Assembly: GCA_002361175.1 (NCBI GenBank)
Contig: DESG01000088.1
Location: forward strand, 1 to 30,214
Source of the DNA: Lachnoclostridium sp. UBA3320
Lineage (GTDB): Bacteria; Bacillota; Clostridia; Lachnospirales; Lachnospiraceae
DNA length: 30,214 bases
Reading direction: 5' to 3'
Shown here: piece by piece, positions 8,390 to 16,931 of the stretch
How positions within the stretch are numbered: position 1 is the first letter of the stretch
Layout: every line of letters begins with the position of its first letter
Position numbers and translations under genes: made by a program
Notes under the pieces: model-generated
What the model was told of the DNA's origin: nothing
Databases searched by the model: none
Seen by the model: the letters and a program-made list of their open reading frames with translations, nothing else

Positions 8390-8418
8390 TAGACAAAAGT
8401 ATGAAAAAATAGTAGAAT
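8390..8418 (+). promoter_or_regulatory. Sigma-A-type promoter for the OGG gene
   Basis: TAGACA (8390-8395), a 17-bp spacer and TAGAAT (8413-8418), placing the transcript start near 8425, about 42 nt before the ATG at 8467. Confidence 0.55.
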
Positions 8419-8466
8419 ACCTTTTGATTCTAATATTATAACATATAGAAAAGTGAGGTTATACAT

Positions 8467-9279
8467 ATGATTAAAAAAGATATAAACTATTTTGATTTAG
8501 AGCAGATTGCAGAATCGGGACAGTGTTTTAGATGGAAGAAGTTAGATGAACACAAGTACCGCATACCTGCTTTTGGAAATTATTTAGATATTGCACAGAC
8601 AGGCAGCCATTTTGAATTGTCATGTACCGAAAAAGAATTTGAACAAATCTGGTATGATTACTTTGATATTGGCACTGATTATGAAGGAATTATTAAGCGG
8701 ATAGATGTAAAAGATGAATTTCTAAAAAATGCAGCGGATTATGGCAAAGGCATCAGAATTCTTAATCAGGATATTTGGGAGACAATAATTTCATTTATTA
8801 TTTCACAAAATAACAATATTCCACGCATTAAAAAAGGTATAGAAAATATGTGCCAAAGGTATATGCGTCAGACAGATGCTCTTTTAGGTACAGATATTTA
8901 TATGATACCATACCTTGAAGATATAGAGAAAAATGGAGGAAGGGAGAGCCTTTCAGAACTTGGCATTGGATATCGTGATAAATACATATGGGGAATTTGC
9001 CAGTTTAAAAATCAGTCGCCAGACTTTATAGATGAACTTAAAAAGCTTAATTATGAAGATGCAATGAAATACCTTATGGACTTTAAAGGAATAGGAAAAA
9101 AAGTTGCCAACTGTATATGCCTGTTTGGTCTGCACCACCTTGATGCATGTCCGATAGATGTGTGGATGAAAAAAGTAATTGATGAAGAATATGACGGAGA
9201 AATGCCTGCATGGATGACAGATAAATATGCAGGAGTGTACCAGCAGTATACTTTCTTTTATAAAAGAGAAAAAAAATAA
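8467..9279 (+). CDS. 8-oxoguanine DNA glycosylase/AP lyase (OGG1 type)
   Basis: A 270-residue base-excision repair enzyme of the helix-hairpin-helix superfamily that removes oxidised guanine (8-oxoG) and nicks the abasic site. The N-terminal OGG domain carries the QCFRW motif (residues 19-23). The HhH motif is LMDFKGIGKKVANCICLFGL, with the Schiff-base lysine at about 212 (second K of GIGKK) and the catalytic Asp at about 231 in CPIDVWMK. The C-terminal AGVYQQYTFFYKRE matches the family's last helix. The ATG at 8467 follows GTGAGG at 8 nt. It appears to be a single-gene unit with its own promoter, and no clear terminator is seen after it. Confidence 0.9.
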   Translation: MIKKDINYFDLEQIAESGQCFRWKKLDEHKYRIPAFGNYLDIAQTGSHFELSCTEKEFEQIWYDYFDIGTDYEGIIKRIDVKDEFLKNAADYGKGIRILNQDIWETIISFIISQNNNIPRIKKGIENMCQRYMRQTDALLGTDIYMIPYLEDIEKNGGRESLSELGIGYRDKYIWGICQFKNQSPDFIDELKKLNYEDAMKYLMDFKGIGKKVANCICLFGLHHLDACPIDVWMKKVIDEEYDGEMPAWMTDKYAGVYQQYTFFYKREKK

Positions 9280-9315
9280 GAATTTACTGTTTTTTTGGCA
9301 CATCCTGCATTTTTT

Positions 9316-9322
9316 TGTCGAA
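9316..9322 (+). promoter_or_regulatory. Possible Spo0A box
   Basis: TGTCGAA matches the 0A-box consensus exactly. It lies 90 bp upstream of the HTH regulator gene and about 60 bp upstream of its extended -10. A 7-mer can occur by chance, and no second box is seen. Confidence 0.3.
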
Positions 9323-9378
9323 TAGAACAAATAGACTATAAACTGTCACAAAGGTATTATTATATTAAATAATTTTAC

Positions 9379-9387
9379 TGATATAAT
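9379..9387 (+). promoter_or_regulatory. Extended -10 promoter for the HipB-like regulator
   Basis: TGA-TATAAT (TG at 9379-9380, TATAAT at 9382-9387) forms an extended -10 with no strong -35. It lies very close to the gene, with about 12 nt between the expected transcript start and the ATG at 9406. Confidence 0.5.
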
Positions 9388-9405
9388 AGAAAGGAAATGA
9401 CCGTT

Positions 9406-9684
9406 ATGGAAACATCTATATGGGAAAAACCTGAAGAAATTAATAGAAAACTGGCAGAAAGAGTCCAAATGGTACGCAAAAGAAAATTTATTACACAGGA
9501 AGAACTGAGCGGCTTGTCTGATGTAAGCTATGGTTCTATTAAACGCTTTGAAGCGTCAGGAAGAATTACCTTGCTCTCTCTGACTAAAATTGCAATGGCA
9601 CTTGACTGTACCGATGAACTGCGCAATATTTTTACAAAATTTCCATACTGGGATATGCAAGAATTAATTGACAACAGCAATTAA
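9406..9684 (+). CDS. XRE-family HTH regulator, HipB-like, without a HipA partner
   Basis: A 92-residue DNA-binding protein. Residues about 11-70 form an XRE-type helix-turn-helix (AERVQMVRKRKFITQEELSGLSDVSYGSIKRFEASGRITLLSLTKIAMALDC). The GSIKRFE...GRITLLSL pattern with a downstream LRNIF is typical of the small regulators that precede HipA-family kinases. No hipA-like gene follows; the next gene is an ABC transporter ATPase 131 bp downstream. The ATG at 9406 is chosen because AAGGA lies 10 nt upstream, while an in-frame ATG at 9397 is too close to that site. It may control its own gene or the ABC/two-component operon next to it. Confidence 0.8.
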   Translation: METSIWEKPEEINRKLAERVQMVRKRKFITQEELSGLSDVSYGSIKRFEASGRITLLSLTKIAMALDCTDELRNIFTKFPYWDMQELIDNSN

Positions 9685-9705
9685 AACTGTAACAAAATTT
9701 CTAAT

Positions 9706-9761
9706 CTTAATTAAACCTTAATCTGATTTGTAATCAGATTGTAAGATGCACATGCTATTAT
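9706..9761 (+). promoter_or_regulatory. Likely regulated promoter of the ABC/two-component operon
   Basis: CTTAAT occurs at 9706-9711 and again at 9717-9722, an 11-bp (one helical turn) direct repeat as OmpR-family response regulators often bind. It is followed by a perfect 9-bp inverted repeat AATCTGATT-TGT-AATCAGATT (9720-9740) and an extended -10, TGC-TATTAT (TATTAT at 9756-9761), with no good -35. The arrangement suits activation by the regulator encoded downstream, or binding by the HipB-like protein upstream. Confidence 0.5.
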
Positions 9762-9815
9762 TTAATCTGTTAAAAGTTATATTTATTTTTAATTGGTTAT
9801 GAAAGGTGTGTGCAT

Positions 9816-10514
9816 ATGAGTATCTTAGAGTCAAAAGATTTATGTAAAACATATGGTTCTGGTGACAATACGGTAAAAGCCCTTGACCATGTTTCTATCA
9901 ATATAGAAGATGGAGAATTTGTTTCTATAGTCGGGACTTCTGGAAGTGGCAAGTCAACATTATTAAATATGCTTGGTGGGCTTGACAGACCAGACTGTGG
10001 CACTGTAAACATTGCAGGGAAACAAATTTTTACGATGTCAGATGAAAATCTTACAATATTTAGAAGGCGAAATATCGGATTTGTATTTCAGAACTATAAC
10101 CTTGTTCCAGTCCTCAATGTTTATGAAAATATTGTACTGCCAATAGAGCTTGACGGTTCTGAAGTAGACAAAAAATATATTGATACTATTATAAAAACTT
10201 TAGGACTACAACAGAAGTTAACAGCGATGCCAAATATGCTGTCAGGCGGACAGCAACAGAGAGTGGCAGTTGCAAGGGCACTTGCTTACAAACCAGCTAT
10301 TATACTTGCGGATGAACCGACAGGAAACTTGGACAGCCATACAGGCATGGACGTAATATCACTTCTTAAAGTTACAAGCCGTGAGTTTAACCAGACTATT
10401 GTTATGATAACACATAATGAAGAAATTGCACTTATGGCAGACAGGATAATCCGCATTGAAGATGGCAAGGTGTCTGGAACAGAGGAAGCAGGTGATGGCC
10501 ATGTTAAAGAATAA
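9816..10514 (+). CDS. ABC transporter ATP-binding protein (MacB/LolD type)
   Basis: A 232-residue ATPase of the MacB/LolD/BceA branch that powers FtsX-type permeases. Walker A is GTSGSGKST (about 40-48), the Q-loop is VFQNYNLVP, the signature is LSGGQQQR and Walker B is IILADEPTGNLDS; the H-loop is ITHNEE. These proteins move peptides or lipids out of the membrane or act as sensors for peptide antibiotics. The ATG at 9816 is chosen with GAAAGG 9 nt upstream; an in-frame GTG at 9810 is too close. The 3' end overlaps the start of the permease by 20 bp, so translation is coupled. Confidence 0.93.
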   Translation: MSILESKDLCKTYGSGDNTVKALDHVSINIEDGEFVSIVGTSGSGKSTLLNMLGGLDRPDCGTVNIAGKQIFTMSDENLTIFRRRNIGFVFQNYNLVPVLNVYENIVLPIELDGSEVDKKYIDTIIKTLGLQQKLTAMPNMLSGGQQQRVAVARALAYKPAIILADEPTGNLDSHTGMDVISLLKVTSREFNQTIVMITHNEEIALMADRIIRIEDGKVSGTEEAGDGHVKE

Positions 10515-12990
10515 TAACCAAGAAATTGTAAAAAAAATAGGCAAACGTACACTTGCAAAAAACAAAACAAGAAATATATTTGTAATCATGGCAATAGTGC
10601 TTACTACATTTATGTTTACTACTGTATTTACAATTGGGTTCAGCCTTGTAAAAAACCTTAGTACAATGATGTTAAGGCAGCAGGGCACAAAGAGTACAAT
10701 TTTTTTGCCAGAACCAGATAAAGACCAGATAGAAAAAGTCAAAGAAGTAAAATCACTGTATGCAGCAGGATTAAAAATTCAGACTGGAGCAGCGGATATT
10801 TTAGGTACAGAAAACAAAATACTTTTAGACTGGTATGATGAAGTAGAATTTAATGATAATTTCCAACCCGCAGTAAGTGATATAAATGGCACATATCCGA
10901 CAGAAGCTGATGAAATAATGCTTTCAAAGTCCGCACTTGATGCACTTAAAATAGATAAACCAGAGAAAGGTATGGACATTAAACTTAAACAGGGGTTATT
11001 CAAGCTTTCTGGATGGTTTACAGATTATGCTTACCATTCTGGAGGATATCTAGGATTTATATCAGATGCCTATATAGAAAAAACAGGACTAACTGTTGAA
11101 AAAGATGGCATACTCTGCATGTCTGCAAAGCCTGGAAAACAAGATGAAGTTCTTTCAAGCCTAAGCAAGCTAAAACTAAGGGAAGGACAAGATATACAGT
11201 CAGGATATGATATACAAGAAGAAAACAGCAACTCAGCATCTGTAACAGCAATAGTTATCCTTCTTATTAGCTTTATAATTGTTATAAGTGGTTATCTTCT
11301 TATATATAATGTGATGTATATATCTATTACAAAAGATATCAGATTCTATGGAATGTTAAAGACAGTTGGCACTTCGCCTTCACAGATAAAAAAAATTGTA
11401 TTACACCAAGCAGCAAGTCTTTCAGTTATTGGTATACCTATTGGGATTATACTTGGAATTATTGTATCATTTGCTGTAGTGCCTTTTGCATTAAAAATAA
11501 CTGGCTCTTATGGCAGTAGTGCCCCAATGCCTTCGGATATAAGTTTTAATCCTCTTATTTACATAGGAACAATCTTATTTGCAATTCTTACTGTTTTTGC
11601 CAGTTGCCGTAAACCATCAAAGCTTGCAGGAAAGGTTTCTCCTGTTGAAGCTCTTAAATATAACGGAATAAATAATGTAAAATATAAAACCAGAAAAGGT
11701 ACTGATGGCGGCAAGCTTTACAAAATGGCGTACCGCAATGTTTTTCGTGAAAAGAAAAGGGCTATAATGGTATTTGCATCACTATTTATGGGTACTATTG
11801 CTTTTCTTTCAGTGAATACCTTTCTTGGATGCCTTAAACTGGAAAATTATGTAAAGTTTTATCTGACAAATGACTATACTATATACACAAATTCAGACGA
11901 CCCTGCTTTAGCTAAAAAAGAAGCAAAAATTATTGAAGAAAAAATTAAAAATATAGATGGCATTACAAATATACATGTAAACCGCTCTGCTGATACTGTA
12001 TTTGAATTTGATGAAAAAACATTTAAGCCGTTTTTTGAAAATTCTCCATTTGATGAAAAGGAACTTCAAACAATTATTGATTCTTACAAAAATGCAAAAG
12101 AAAATAAAGACAAATACCAGTCACCAGTTGTTTCTGTAAGCTCTGATATGATGAAACTTTACAATACAAAGGCGAAACAAAAAATTGATATAGAAAGATT
12201 TGAAAAAGGCGAGATATGTCTTTTAGGATTTGTTAGTACAGAAGAACAGTCAGACTATATGCTTGGCAGGAAAATTACACTTAAGGATATAGAAAGCGGC
12301 AAAAAAAAGACCCTAGAAATTGGTTCATGTCCTACAATAGATGATAGGTATGGAATTAATGTAGGATATTATTGGATGAAGTCCGCTGCACCTGATATTG
12401 TGCTTATAAGTGATACTGCATTAAATGAGTTTTGTGATAATCCCAGTATCGACAATATTATTGCAGACTGTAATCCAGAAGCTGAAAGCTTTGTAACACC
12501 AAAGATAAAAGAAGCAGTAAAGACAAGTGCGTCTGTACTTCAAACTGAAATTAAGTCGGAACTTATGTCAGAGTTTGTATCCTCTATGTCTGCAATGAAT
12601 ATACTTGGTGGAGGAATTTCTATAGTCCTTATTCTGATTGGAATAATTAACTTTATAAATGTAATGCTTACTGGTGTATATACAAGAAAAGGAGAGCTGT
12701 CTGTAATGGAAAGTGTTGGCATGACCAAAAAACAGGTCAAAAAAATGCTTGTATTTGAAGGCGGGTATTATGGATTGATTACGATTGCTCTTATTTTAAC
12801 TATAGGCAATGCCCTTGTTTATAAAATTGCAAACTTTACACAAGATATAGCTGACTATGCCGTATTTCATTATCCTATAGTATTAATGTTTATTATTATA
12901 GTTGTTATAATGAGTATATGCATAATAGTTCCTATGGCTATATATCATACGGTTTCAAAAGAAAGTATAACGGAACGCTTAAGACAGTAG
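10495..12990 (+). CDS. FtsX-family ABC transporter permease (two FtsX domains)
   Basis: An 831-residue permease with one N-terminal helix (about 28-51), an extracytoplasmic domain (about 52-245) and three helices of the first FtsX domain (about 247-390, ending near KPSKLAGKVSPVEALKY). A second unit follows: a helix near 420-440 (MVFASLFMGTIAFLSV), a second exported domain (about 445-695) and three final helices (MSAMNILGGGISIVLILIGIINFINVML onward). This eight-helix duplicated layout differs from the ten-helix BceB type. The ATG at 10495 is favoured because GAGGA lies about 8 nt upstream; a second ATG is at 10501. The downstream two-component genes suggest a signal-transport pair that answers envelope-active peptides or related stress (inference). 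Confidence 0.9.
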   Translation: MAMLKNNNQEIVKKIGKRTLAKNKTRNIFVIMAIVLTTFMFTTVFTIGFSLVKNLSTMMLRQQGTKSTIFLPEPDKDQIEKVKEVKSLYAAGLKIQTGAADILGTENKILLDWYDEVEFNDNFQPAVSDINGTYPTEADEIMLSKSALDALKIDKPEKGMDIKLKQGLFKLSGWFTDYAYHSGGYLGFISDAYIEKTGLTVEKDGILCMSAKPGKQDEVLSSLSKLKLREGQDIQSGYDIQEENSNSASVTAIVILLISFIIVISGYLLIYNVMYISITKDIRFYGMLKTVGTSPSQIKKIVLHQAASLSVIGIPIGIILGIIVSFAVVPFALKITGSYGSSAPMPSDISFNPLIYIGTILFAILTVFASCRKPSKLAGKVSPVEALKYNGINNVKYKTRKGTDGGKLYKMAYRNVFREKKRAIMVFASLFMGTIAFLSVNTFLGCLKLENYVKFYLTNDYTIYTNSDDPALAKKEAKIIEEKIKNIDGITNIHVNRSADTVFEFDEKTFKPFFENSPFDEKELQTIIDSYKNAKENKDKYQSPVVSVSSDMMKLYNTKAKQKIDIERFEKGEICLLGFVSTEEQSDYMLGRKITLKDIESGKKKTLEIGSCPTIDDRYGINVGYYWMKSAAPDIVLISDTALNEFCDNPSIDNIIADCNPEAESFVTPKIKEAVKTSASVLQTEIKSELMSEFVSSMSAMNILGGGISIVLILIGIINFINVMLTGVYTRKGELSVMESVGMTKKQVKKMLVFEGGYYGLITIALILTIGNALVYKIANFTQDIADYAVFHYPIVLMFIIIVVIMSICIIVPMAIYHTVSKESITERLRQ

Positions 12991-13013
12991 CACTAACAAA
13001 GGCAGGTACAGAT

Positions 13014-13688
13014 ATGCAGAGAATACTAATAGTAGATGACGATGTAACTATATGCATGGGTGTAAAAATATTTCTTGAAAAAAATGGGTATATAGCTGAC
13101 TGTGCATATACATTTTCGGAGGCAGAAGCTGCACTTTTAAGGCCATACAGTCTTATAATTCTTGATATCAACCTGCCAGATGGCAATGGTCTGGATTTAT
13201 GTAGTAAAATACGCAGAGGAAAAAATCTCCCTGTGATTTTTCTTAGTGCCGATGATACTGATGAGGATATGATAAAAGGATTTACCGTAGGATGTGATGA
13301 TTATATTTCTAAACCATTTTCACTTGAACTTCTTATACAAAGAATTATGGCAGTGTTAAGAAGAACTGAACAAGGGATAAACAGCAATCTATTTCAATAT
13401 AAAAATATATCTGTTGATTTTTCTAAAATGCAGGTAATGGTTTCCAATAATATAGTCAAACTTTCAGCCACTGAATATAAAATTTTAGAATTTCTTATAA
13501 AAAACAAAGGGCAAGTTCTCACAAGAGAAACTATAATTGACCGTATCTGGGGATGTGATGCAGACTTTATGGATAGAAATACTCTAAATGTGCACATAAG
13601 ACGTCTTAGGCAAAAAATTGAACCAGATGACAAAAACCCAGAATATATTTGTACTGTATTTGGAATAGGATATACATTTGGTGACTGA
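13014..13688 (+). CDS. OmpR-family response regulator
   Basis: A 224-residue two-component regulator. The receiver domain (1-115) has the acidic pocket VDDD (7-10), the phosphorylation site Asp51 in IILDINLPDG, Ser78 and Lys100 in DYISKPF. A winged-helix DNA-binding domain (about 130-224) has LSATEYKILEFLIKNKGQVLTRETIIDRIWG and DRNTLNVHIRRLRQKIE. The ATG at 13014 lies 23 bp after the permease stop and follows AAGGCAGG; upstream in-frame codons would overlap the permease. The kinase start is only 1 bp past its stop codon. It probably controls the ABC operon through the repeats at 9706-9740. Confidence 0.94.
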   Translation: MQRILIVDDDVTICMGVKIFLEKNGYIADCAYTFSEAEAALLRPYSLIILDINLPDGNGLDLCSKIRRGKNLPVIFLSADDTDEDMIKGFTVGCDDYISKPFSLELLIQRIMAVLRRTEQGINSNLFQYKNISVDFSKMQVMVSNNIVKLSATEYKILEFLIKNKGQVLTRETIIDRIWGCDADFMDRNTLNVHIRRLRQKIEPDDKNPEYICTVFGIGYTFGD

Positions 13689-13689
13689 T

Positions 13690-14742
13690 ATGGATAGAAA
13701 AAAATACAAAAAAATTATATATATCATCACTGCATTATATATTGCTATATCAATATGTTTTACATTGGCAGTCTATATTATAACGAAAAATGCTTCTGCC
13801 AGTTTGATTTCTGCTGTTGGTATGGCAATATTATGTATATTATCATATGCACTGCACAGAGCAGATGATATATATATTTCAGGAATTGTTCTGCAGTTGT
13901 CAAAACTAATGGATGTACTGGTACAGATTGATGGACAGGAGATATTTCTAGATAATGAAGACACTGTTTTATCAAAACTTCAAAACAAAGTGATAAAACT
14001 GTCCAAAATCCTTAAAAATAACAGTATGCGAGAAGAACGTGAGCATGAAAATATCAAAAAGCTTGTTTCTGATATCTCACACCAGTTAAAGACTCCCATT
14101 GCCAGCTTGAAGATGTACAGCCAATTTCTCTCTGACCAGTCACTTCCTGCTGAAAAACAAAGAGAATATATTAATATTTTATGCAGCTCTATAGAACGCC
14201 TGAATTTTCTTTCTGAAAATATAATTAAAATTTCAAGACTTGAGGGTGGCATTATACAGTTAAATATACGGAGACAGAATCTCAACGAAACAGTGCTTAA
14301 AGCTATAAAAGATATTTATGTAAAAGCACGACAAAGCGGTGTTGAAATCCGGTATGATGAAAAAGATAAAATAGATTTAAATCATGACCGTAACTGGACA
14401 GCAGAGGCTATATTTAACTTGCTGGATAATGCAGTTAAGTATGGAAATAAGGGAAGTATTGTATATGTATCAGTAAGAAATCTTGGAATGTTTGCAGAAG
14501 TATCTGTAGAAGATGAAAACGGTGGCATACCATATAATGAAAGAAATAATATTTTTATGAGATTCTACCGTGGAAAAAACAGTAAGAGACATGAGGGACT
14601 TGGCATCGGGCTTTATCTTGCACGTGAAATTACAGCCAGACAGGGCGGATATATTAATCTTAATATAAAGGGAAAAAGAAATAGGTTTTCTATAGTGCTA
14701 TTTAAAGATAAAGAAGCGACTGCCATACAGGAATGCCTTTGA
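13690..14742 (+). CDS. Membrane sensor histidine kinase
   Basis: A 350-residue sensor kinase. Two N-terminal helices (about 8-31 and 38-56) are joined by a very short loop, so the signal is probably sensed inside the membrane or through the partner ABC transporter, as in intramembrane-sensing kinases. The dimerisation box is SHQLKTPIASLKMYSQFL with phospho-His at 131. The ATP-binding domain has the N-box (EAIFNLLDNAVKYGN), the G1 segment (EDENGGIP) and the G2 segment (HEGLGIGLYLAREI). The ATG at 13690 is used, with GGTGA just upstream inside the regulator's last codons. It is the last gene of the ABC/two-component unit. Confidence 0.92.
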   Translation: MDRKKYKKIIYIITALYIAISICFTLAVYIITKNASASLISAVGMAILCILSYALHRADDIYISGIVLQLSKLMDVLVQIDGQEIFLDNEDTVLSKLQNKVIKLSKILKNNSMREEREHENIKKLVSDISHQLKTPIASLKMYSQFLSDQSLPAEKQREYINILCSSIERLNFLSENIIKISRLEGGIIQLNIRRQNLNETVLKAIKDIYVKARQSGVEIRYDEKDKIDLNHDRNWTAEAIFNLLDNAVKYGNKGSIVYVSVRNLGMFAEVSVEDENGGIPYNERNNIFMRFYRGKNSKRHEGLGIGLYLAREITARQGGYINLNIKGKRNRFSIVLFKDKEATAIQECL

Positions 14743-14880
14743 AAAGTTCTCCCCTCCACTTGATTTTTTCCTCATTTTCTGAATAGCCTGACACACACTA
14801 ACCACCTCGTTTTCTTCATCATATTTTATTCCCGAATTTATGAAAAATGTAAAGTTGCATTTTTGCAGATAAAGAAATTT
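14698..14880 (-). pseudogene. Coding-like remnant, origin unknown
   Basis: On the minus strand, a 60-codon open frame without a start codon encodes a hydrophilic, protein-like stretch including GIKYDEENEVVSV and CQAIQKMRKKS. It overlaps the 3' end of the kinase gene on the other strand and has no ribosome site. The residue pattern resembles the C-terminal region of Rpn-type PD-(D/E)XK transposase-related proteins seen from memory, but this is weak. The remainder of the 14743-15062 gap holds an AT-rich hairpin (AAAAATG 14843-14849 / CATTTTT 14858-14864) and the sigma gene promoter. Confidence 0.2.
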
Positions 14881-14962
14881 TTATGTTTATCATGGAGTCA
14901 GTTTTTAGATTTTACCTTTTGGCATAAATATATACAAAATTGATTTCAGTGAATTTTAATTG

Positions 14963-14992
14963 TTGACTGTGAAAAATATTGCCTGATATGCA
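14963..14992 (+). promoter_or_regulatory. Probable promoter of the ECF sigma/anti-sigma pair
   Basis: TTGACT (14963-14968), an 18-bp spacer and TGA-TATGCA (-10 at 14987-14992, extended by TG). It leaves a leader of about 65 nt before the ATG at 15063. Confidence 0.45.
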
Positions 14993-15062
14993 ACTTAAGC
15001 TGATTTTTGTCGGGATATATAGTACAAGGAGAAGGAAAAACAACAGACACAGGAGGAGACTT

Positions 15063-15620
15063 ATGCAGGACGACAAAATTGTTGCATTGTACTGGCGGCG
15101 GGATGATGCAGCAATTCGTGAAACAGAAAAGAAATATGGAAAATATTTACTGAAAATAGCGCAAAACATTCTTTTTAATTTGGAGGACAGTAAAGAGAGT
15201 GTCAATGATACCTATCTAAAAGCATGGAATTCCATACCGCCCCATAAACCAATGGTTCTTTCAACCTACTTAGGAAAGATTGCAAGAGAACGCTCCATTG
15301 ATTTGTTACGGAGAAAAAAACGTGCCAAACGTCAGCCGTCAGAATATGTTTTGTCACTTTCTGAATTGAAGGAATGCATTTCTGACAGTAATACAACAGA
15401 GCAGGAGGTAGATATGCATTTGCTGGCAGATGCAATTGGCACATATCTAAAGACGCTTTCCAAAGAAGCACGCACCACCTTTGTTGGAAGATATTATTAT
15501 ATGGATTCTATAAGGGAGATTGCCGCATGGCACGGCATAAGTGAGTCAAAGACAAAAAGTATGTTGCACCGCACCAGACAGGGATTAAAAGAGTATTTAA
15601 CACGGGAGGGATTTTTATGA
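15063..15620 (+). CDS. ECF-type RNA polymerase sigma factor
   Basis: A 185-residue extracytoplasmic-function sigma factor. Sigma region 2 (about 15-85) includes YGKYLLKIAQNILFNLEDSKESVNDTYLKAWNSIPP and IARERSIDLLRRKKRAKR. Region 4 (about 130-183) includes LSKEARTTFVGRYYYMDSIREIAAWHGISESKTKSMLHRTRQGLKEYL. The ATG at 15063 has a near-perfect AGGAGG 6 nt upstream. It overlaps the following membrane anti-sigma gene by 4 bp (ATGA), which indicates translational coupling. The coding sequence looks richer in G+C than its neighbours by eye. Pairs of this kind are common in Lachnospiraceae, with unknown signals and targets. Confidence 0.9.
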   Translation: MQDDKIVALYWRRDDAAIRETEKKYGKYLLKIAQNILFNLEDSKESVNDTYLKAWNSIPPHKPMVLSTYLGKIARERSIDLLRRKKRAKRQPSEYVLSLSELKECISDSNTTEQEVDMHLLADAIGTYLKTLSKEARTTFVGRYYYMDSIREIAAWHGISESKTKSMLHRTRQGLKEYLTREGFL

Positions 15621-16855
15621 GAGAAGAACACATTATGGATGCATTAAGCCTGTTAGACACAGACATTATTGAGGAGGCAGATGTTGTCCGAAACAATTTT
15701 AAACGCACTAGTAGACACTCGTGGAAATGGGCGGCAGCTGCCATAGCCATTGCTGCCATCTGTCTAGTCCTAGTAATGCATATCGGGAAGCAGCAAGCTT
15801 TACAGGAATCAACCAGTACAGTAAATGGTGAAGAAACACTTCCCATACTTACTATCGCAGAAAACACAGATGACGGTATGGGATTTGAGGGGTATATGGC
15901 TTATGATATCTCAGATTTGGTCAATAATAACCCATGGAGCGAGGCAGCACAGCCTGATACCCTTCCCGTATATAAAAACCAGCTCTCTGTCAGTAAAGAC
16001 TTTTTTATAGTTGGTGCTGATTTGGAAAAAATGCGAAAGCTTTTAGACGAAACTGCCAGACGCCTTGGGCTGCATACTGATACACTACAGGTTACAGATG
16101 ATGTCCCTGACGAGGAAACAAGGCAGAGAATTACCGAAAAATTAGAAGGTGATGTGCCTGATGGATACTTTGCTCCAACGAAACTGATTGCCAAAGTAGA
16201 TGGAATGGAACTTACGGTTTTGCAGGAGATGTCGGCCATAGTTTCCTTTGAACCTGTTGCCAGAACTCTTCCAAAGCAATACAACTTCACAGATTTTGCT
16301 TCTTATAAAGAAATAATGGCAGTAGCAAAATATCTGCAAAATGAATATGCAGATTTTATTCAGATGGAAAATCCGCAAATAAACATCTATGATGGTGACT
16401 ATAATATTGACAAAATACAGAATTATCAGATTGGTTTTTTTGATGCGGGTAAAGATACTGTAGAGGGAATCATAAACTACAATTTTCGCCAAGTGACATT
16501 TAGCTGTGATGACGAGGGAAAGCTTTCTCAGATAAGCCTTAACCAGCCAGATTTATCAGAAAAAACAGGTGATTATCCTATTATCACACCAGAGGAAGCG
16601 AAGGCTTTTCTTATGAAAAGAAATTACATTACAACTGTTCCTTATGAGTTTCCAGGAGAAGACTATATTGCAAAAACAGAGCTTGTATATCGAACAGGCG
16701 CAAGGGAACAATATTTTATGCCATATTACCGCTTCTATGTGGAGCTTCCAGAAGAAGAGCGTGATGGTATGAAAACCTATGGTGTCTACTACGTTCCTGC
16801 TGTAGAGGAAAAATATATCTCAAATATGCCGTTGTGGGATGGTAGTTTTAATTAA
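15617..16855 (+). CDS. Membrane-anchored anti-sigma factor-like protein
   Basis: A 412-residue protein with a short cytoplasmic N-terminus (MREEHIMDALSLLDTDIIEEADVVR, residues 1-36), one transmembrane helix (about 37-55) and a large extracytoplasmic domain (about 60-412) of alpha/beta character. That domain shows no catalytic motif I can name. The acidic Asp/Leu-rich N-terminus, single helix and ATGA overlap with the sigma gene make it the probable anti-sigma factor, which would hold the sigma factor until the outer domain receives a signal. It contains no zinc HxxxCxxC motif, unlike the anti-sigma factor at 18020-18526. The name is inferred from context, not from a recognised domain. Confidence 0.72.
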   Translation: MREEHIMDALSLLDTDIIEEADVVRNNFKRTSRHSWKWAAAAIAIAAICLVLVMHIGKQQALQESTSTVNGEETLPILTIAENTDDGMGFEGYMAYDISDLVNNNPWSEAAQPDTLPVYKNQLSVSKDFFIVGADLEKMRKLLDETARRLGLHTDTLQVTDDVPDEETRQRITEKLEGDVPDGYFAPTKLIAKVDGMELTVLQEMSAIVSFEPVARTLPKQYNFTDFASYKEIMAVAKYLQNEYADFIQMENPQINIYDGDYNIDKIQNYQIGFFDAGKDTVEGIINYNFRQVTFSCDDEGKLSQISLNQPDLSEKTGDYPIITPEEAKAFLMKRNYITTVPYEFPGEDYIAKTELVYRTGAREQYFMPYYRFYVELPEEERDGMKTYGVYYVPAVEEKYISNMPLWDGSFN

Positions 16856-16931
16856 ATAACTATCACTGTAACAGTTCAGATGCCCCCATAAGCGCAAATT
16901 TAAGAAAAAAATTCATAACAAACTCTTAACT

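Noticed and set aside
10495..12990. Calling the FtsX permease BceB
   Set aside because: It has two FtsX domains with eight helices and two exported domains, not the ten-helix single-loop BceB layout.
15901..16290. Minus-strand open frame opposite the anti-sigma gene
   Set aside because: It is low-complexity Ser-rich translation with no start signal; a shadow of the real gene.
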